Of a stretch of DNA of 64,000 nucleotides, positions 60,785 through 64,000 are shown in pieces. Below the pieces are notes generated by a model. It searched no databases, was not told the DNA's origin, and saw only the letters and a program-made list of their open reading frames with translations. The position numbers and the translations under genes are program-made. The stretch is taken from positions 1 to 64,000 of the forward strand of contig MCFH01000054.1 of assembly GCA_002104945.1 (NCBI GenBank). The letters are read 5' to 3'. Positions within the stretch are counted from its first letter, which is position 1. Each line of letters opens with the position of its first letter. This stretch comes from Piromyces finnis. Taxonomy: Eukaryota; Neocallimastigomycota; Neocallimastigomycetes; Neocallimastigales; Neocallimastigaceae.

Positions 60785-61578
60785 AATTACTGTTATTATG
60801 TAGATAGTGTGTAAAATCTGAATTCAATAAAAATCTCTATAAAATTAATCCTTATAATTTCTATTTTTGAAAAAATTTTTAAAGGAAATAATTGAAATTA
60901 GTAAAAAAAAACAATTACTTTAATTGGTTCAGTTCTAATATTTTCAAGATTTCCTGCTTCTTTTTCTAACATCCAAGTTAAAGCTATAACCTTTAAATCT
61001 GTATTTGAAAGAGTTGCTAAATCACCAGTCTTTTTTGCAAATTTAATAACTTTGTTTTTTAAAAAAGATAAAAATACAATGAAATATAATTATATATAGT
61101 TATTATATAAATACAAAAAATATTTTAAAACAATATTAAATAATATAAATAAATAAAAAAGGAACTTGTTAGTTATATTTATTTTTAATCACTAAAAACG
61201 ATGATTTTAAAATATTTTTTAAAATCTTTTCTATATGTTTAAAATAGTTATATGATATATCTTCGGTTTATATCAATTTTTATCGGCATTAATAACATGT
61301 ATCAATTATTTTTTTTAAAGATTCAATTATTATCCTATAGATTTTAAAATAGCATTGAAATATTAACCTGCATTTAAAGCTTCTTCTGAAGGAACTTTAA
61401 CTTGAATATCAACTAAAGAATTTTCTAATTGTTCTCTAGCTTGTTTATCTCTAATTTCAGCAATAACTTCTGGAATAGTGTAAAACTTTTGAGCCATTGA
61501 AAAGAGATTAATTCTCTTAATAAGTGGAGCTGAATCGAGAACTAAAGACACAACAGTGTCTCTGTTATTCTTAGTCAT
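58903..61578 (-). CDS. NOB1: 20S pre-rRNA endonuclease NOB1 (6 exons)
   Basis: Exons 61578-61368, 61049-60919, 60421-59933, 59720-59623, 59528-59387 and 59193-58903 join in phase (1, 0, 0, 2, 0) to 1362 bases (453 residues, close to yeast's length). PIN nuclease domain: LVLDSAPLI (D15), IPEVIAEIRD (E41), FAKKTGDLATLSNTDLKVIA (D80, D88). An acidic Glu/Lys/Ser-rich linker follows, then EGWITPDNI, MTADFAMQNVLIQMNLKIL, and a zinc ribbon with C305, C308, C320 and C323 (RCHACY, KFCPQCGHDTLIRTSV). The C-terminus is basic (YGRRNPNERRRKRK). NOB1 cuts at site D to form the 18S rRNA 3' end in late cytoplasmic 40S maturation. All catalytic and zinc residues are present. It is a single-copy housekeeping gene here. 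Confidence 0.95.
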
Positions 61579-62993
61579 ATTGAATAATTATTTTAATTAA
61601 AAAAAAAAAAAGTAAATAGTTTTATTGTTTATTATTCTTTCGAAAATTTATTGTTTATTTGTTTCCTGTTTTTATATATATTCAGTAATTTGAATTATTA
61701 AATTATATATATAGATATGTGAAACCCTGTTTTATTATATTCTATATAAAATTTATAATTTCAAAAGTAGAGCAAATTTTAAAATTTTTGTTAATAATAA
61801 AATTTTAAAAAAAAAATTCAAACAAATTAAAAAAAAGGTTAAAACCAGCCAATCAAATAACGGATCTTAATTTATTTTTTATATATTAAATTAAATTTTA
61901 AATGTTGAGAAATTAATAATTAAAGTTTTTTTTTATATTTAAAATAAAATGAAATTTCTATATTAAACGTCAAATAGAAATTGTTTTTTTTTTTTAAAAA
62001 AGGTTACGATAAAACAATAATATCACTTTTATTCTATATAAAAACAATAGCAACAGCATTTTAAAAAATGATTTCTTCACCTCATTGATAAATAAATAAA
62101 TCTTTTTTTTATTTACTATATTTAATAAAATTACTAGATAAAAAAAGTAAAAAAAAAAATTATATGAAATTCTGTTATTGATTCAATCTATATAAATTAA
62201 AATTTTATAGTTTAATACTAAGCATAATCTATTCATCTTATTGTTTCATTAATACTTTTAATTATTATTTTAGTATTTTTACTGTTATACCATTGATTAT
62301 TGAGGATCAATAATTTTACATAGAAAGAATTATTAAAGATAATAGTAAAATTAATATCGAAATCAAATTCCTTTAAAAGTAGTATTTTTAATCTTGTTTA
62401 ATAAAACTAAATAAAGTATTCGATAACTTTATTAATAAATATTAATATTTATGATATATAATATATAATATTTCCTAATAATAGTATTTTAAAATTGTAC
62501 ATTCATTCATATATCTTTATGTTTCTTCCCTTTTGATATACATTTTTTTTTTTTAGCTTTATTTTATCAAATTCATTCACATATCAAAAAAGGTTAACTT
62601 TAATAAAATAAAAAAAAAAATATTTACTCAAAAGTTCTTTTTTATATAAATTTTATCATATTATTTTTATTTATTATATAAATATTATTAATTCATAATT
62701 CTTTAATAGTTTTTTTCTTCATCATCATCATCATTATTATTATTATTACTATTATTAAAAAAAATGAATATATATAGATAGTAATTATATAAATTACTAT
62801 TAGATGCTGAAAGTTTTTACTAATTATTATAACGCTGAAAGTTTTTACTAATTATTATAACTAGTAAAAGCTAATCCAAAAATTTTTTAAACGAATTTAA
62901 AAAAAAAACTTTTAAATCATTATTTAAAACTCTTATTATCTAAAAATAATTTGTAAATAAAGTCTATATAAATATTTTTTATTAATAAAAACT
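61579..62993. other. AT-rich intergenic span
   Basis: Holds the NOB1 upstream region and the 3' flank of the kinase gene. A 28-bp perfect tandem duplication lies at 62806-62861. No gene is seen. Confidence 0.6.
62806..62861. repeat. 28-bp perfect tandem duplication
   Basis: GCTGAAAGTTTTTACTAATT plus ATTATAAC occurs twice back to back (62806-62833, 62834-62861). Confidence 0.95.
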
Positions 62994-64000
62994 TTAATTG
63001 ATTTTAAGTTTTTCTGAAAGTTCGAATACCACATCTTCTATTAATCCTGGATTTGACTATAATTAAATTTATAATTTTTATAATAAATGTTAAATATTTA
63101 TGAATAAGTCTACATAATATTTAAGTAATAAAAAAAATAGTATTAATTTACTTTTTCTGAAGATTGTAAAGCTATCATTAATTTATTTAGATCACCGATT
63201 GGATATTTATTCGATGTACTAAGCTATAAAATTAATTTATAATAAAACAATAGTAAAAAAAAAAAAAATGAAAAAAAAAAAAAAAAAAAATTAAAAAATA
63301 AGTTTTTAAAAATATAAAGTTAATTAAAATATAAATCTAAATTATTAAATTACTTTTTTGAATGTTTCTTCTATTGATTCACAAACATCATTTTCAACTG
63401 GATTTTTATTTTTCACAGTACCCTATAATTTATATTATGCAATGTATATGATTAATGTATAAGTAATAAATTAATACTTATAATATTTTAATAATTATTT
63501 TTCCTTTATAGATACAAAACATACAGGTTGACTATCACATGTTTCAGTATAAGTACTATATGTACTTTGCATTGACATACGATTTCCATTTGAAGATGAA
63601 ATACTATACATTGATGCACGTCCCATATTTGAAGATGCATTACTTAAAATTGAGGCACGTGGTGTTTCAGTAGATGCAGCACTAACAGTACTTACATTAC
63701 TCATTGAACTTATATCACTGATATTACTATAGGCACTAACTCTATTACTATTAGTTGCTATCTCATTTTTGGATACAAAATCATTATCAACATTTGATGA
63801 TGTGATAGTTGAACATGTACTGGAAGTTGGAATTGTTGGTTTTGGTTGAAGTTTAGCTTGCTTAACAGTACCAAAGTCCCAATTACCACAATCTTGTTCA
63901 TTTTCACTTATATTTAAAATATATATATATATTGATTAAAATATTATTTATTAGATATAATCATTATATAATATCATTTTCACCTTTCTTCATCTTCTTC
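62994..64000 (-). CDS. C-terminal part of a GCK-III/STE20-like kinase (5' end outside window)
   Basis: Exons seen on the minus strand: 64000-63984 (partial), 63906-63525, 63422-63354, 63223-63152 and 63056-62994, with GT..AG borders and matching phases (2, 0, 0, 0). The kinase domain lies beyond the window. The part here starts EEDEES, then NEQDCGNWDFGTVKQ. The W-D-F-x-T-V motif after an acidic run is typical of the segment following the kinase domain in MST3/MST4/Sps1-type kinases. A Ser/Thr-rich linker follows. The end, IGDLNKLMIALQSSEKSNPG then LIEDVVFELSEKLKIN, resembles the C-terminal helical dimerisation domain of GCK-III kinases (compare ..ACPGISDTMV..LVQRL in STK24). Assignment rests on these motifs only; no catalytic residue can be checked. 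Confidence 0.6.

Overview
The window is very AT-rich eukaryotic DNA: compact, less AT-biased coding blocks sit in a sea of poly-A/T tracts, microsatellites and long non-coding spans. Introns are short, AT-rich and mostly GT..AG, with donors such as GTAAGT, GTATGT or GTAAAT. The gene set (NOB1, an SR splicing factor, a GCK-III-type kinase, an actin-binding WH2 protein, Stealth and acyltransferase-3 proteins) and the base composition fit an early-diverging fungus, most likely an anaerobic gut fungus (Neocallimastigomycota). That assignment is inference; a Dictyostelium-like amoeba is the main alternative.

Layout. 1-1091 is the 3' part of a Stealth-type sugar-phosphotransferase gene (+). 3.0-21.3 kb is an array, all on the minus strand, of Hsp70-like genes and wrecks: two full-length genes (13948-15795, a divergent one; 19354-21279), two near-complete pseudogenes (11.7-13.5 kb, 16.5-18.3 kb) and three fragments. 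Inside it a segment of about 2.6-3.2 kb is duplicated (3959-6579 and 7329-10489). Each copy carries an acyltransferase-3 gene, one frameshifted and one intact, and a Ty3/gypsy RNase H remnant lies at the junction. 22.8-24.9 kb is a voltage-sensor-like four-helix membrane protein gene (-, 4 exons). 24.9-31.3 kb is a 6.4 kb gene-poor stretch. 31.3-33.1 kb encodes a single-pass Ser/Thr-rich membrane protein (+), and 35.3-36.2 kb a small four-exon multi-pass membrane protein (+) pieced together from splice sites. 38.1-41.5 kb encodes a 1134-residue repetitive, probable beta-helix protein (-), followed by a 1.3 kb nearly identical broken duplicate of its 3' end (42.2-43.5 kb). 44.3-48.0 kb is a five-exon PH / polyproline / multi-WH2 protein gene (-). 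49.4-50.3 kb is a TatD-family hydrolase (-), 52.0-54.7 kb a four-exon SR protein with one RRM and two zinc knuckles (-), 58.9-61.6 kb six-exon NOB1 (-), and 63.0-64.0 kb the 3' end of a GCK-III-like kinase gene (-).

The genes do not form one pathway. The most notable content is (i) the birth-and-death Hsp70 array whose members share an altered substrate-binding segment and lack the usual EEVD tail, (ii) the large repetitive protein with its fresh truncated duplicate, and (iii) the PH-polyproline-WH2 architecture. Several genes (PH/WH2 5' exons, SR 5' exons, NOB1, the kinase end, the 175-residue membrane protein) become visible only when reading frames are joined across introns; exon coordinates and phases are given in the entries.
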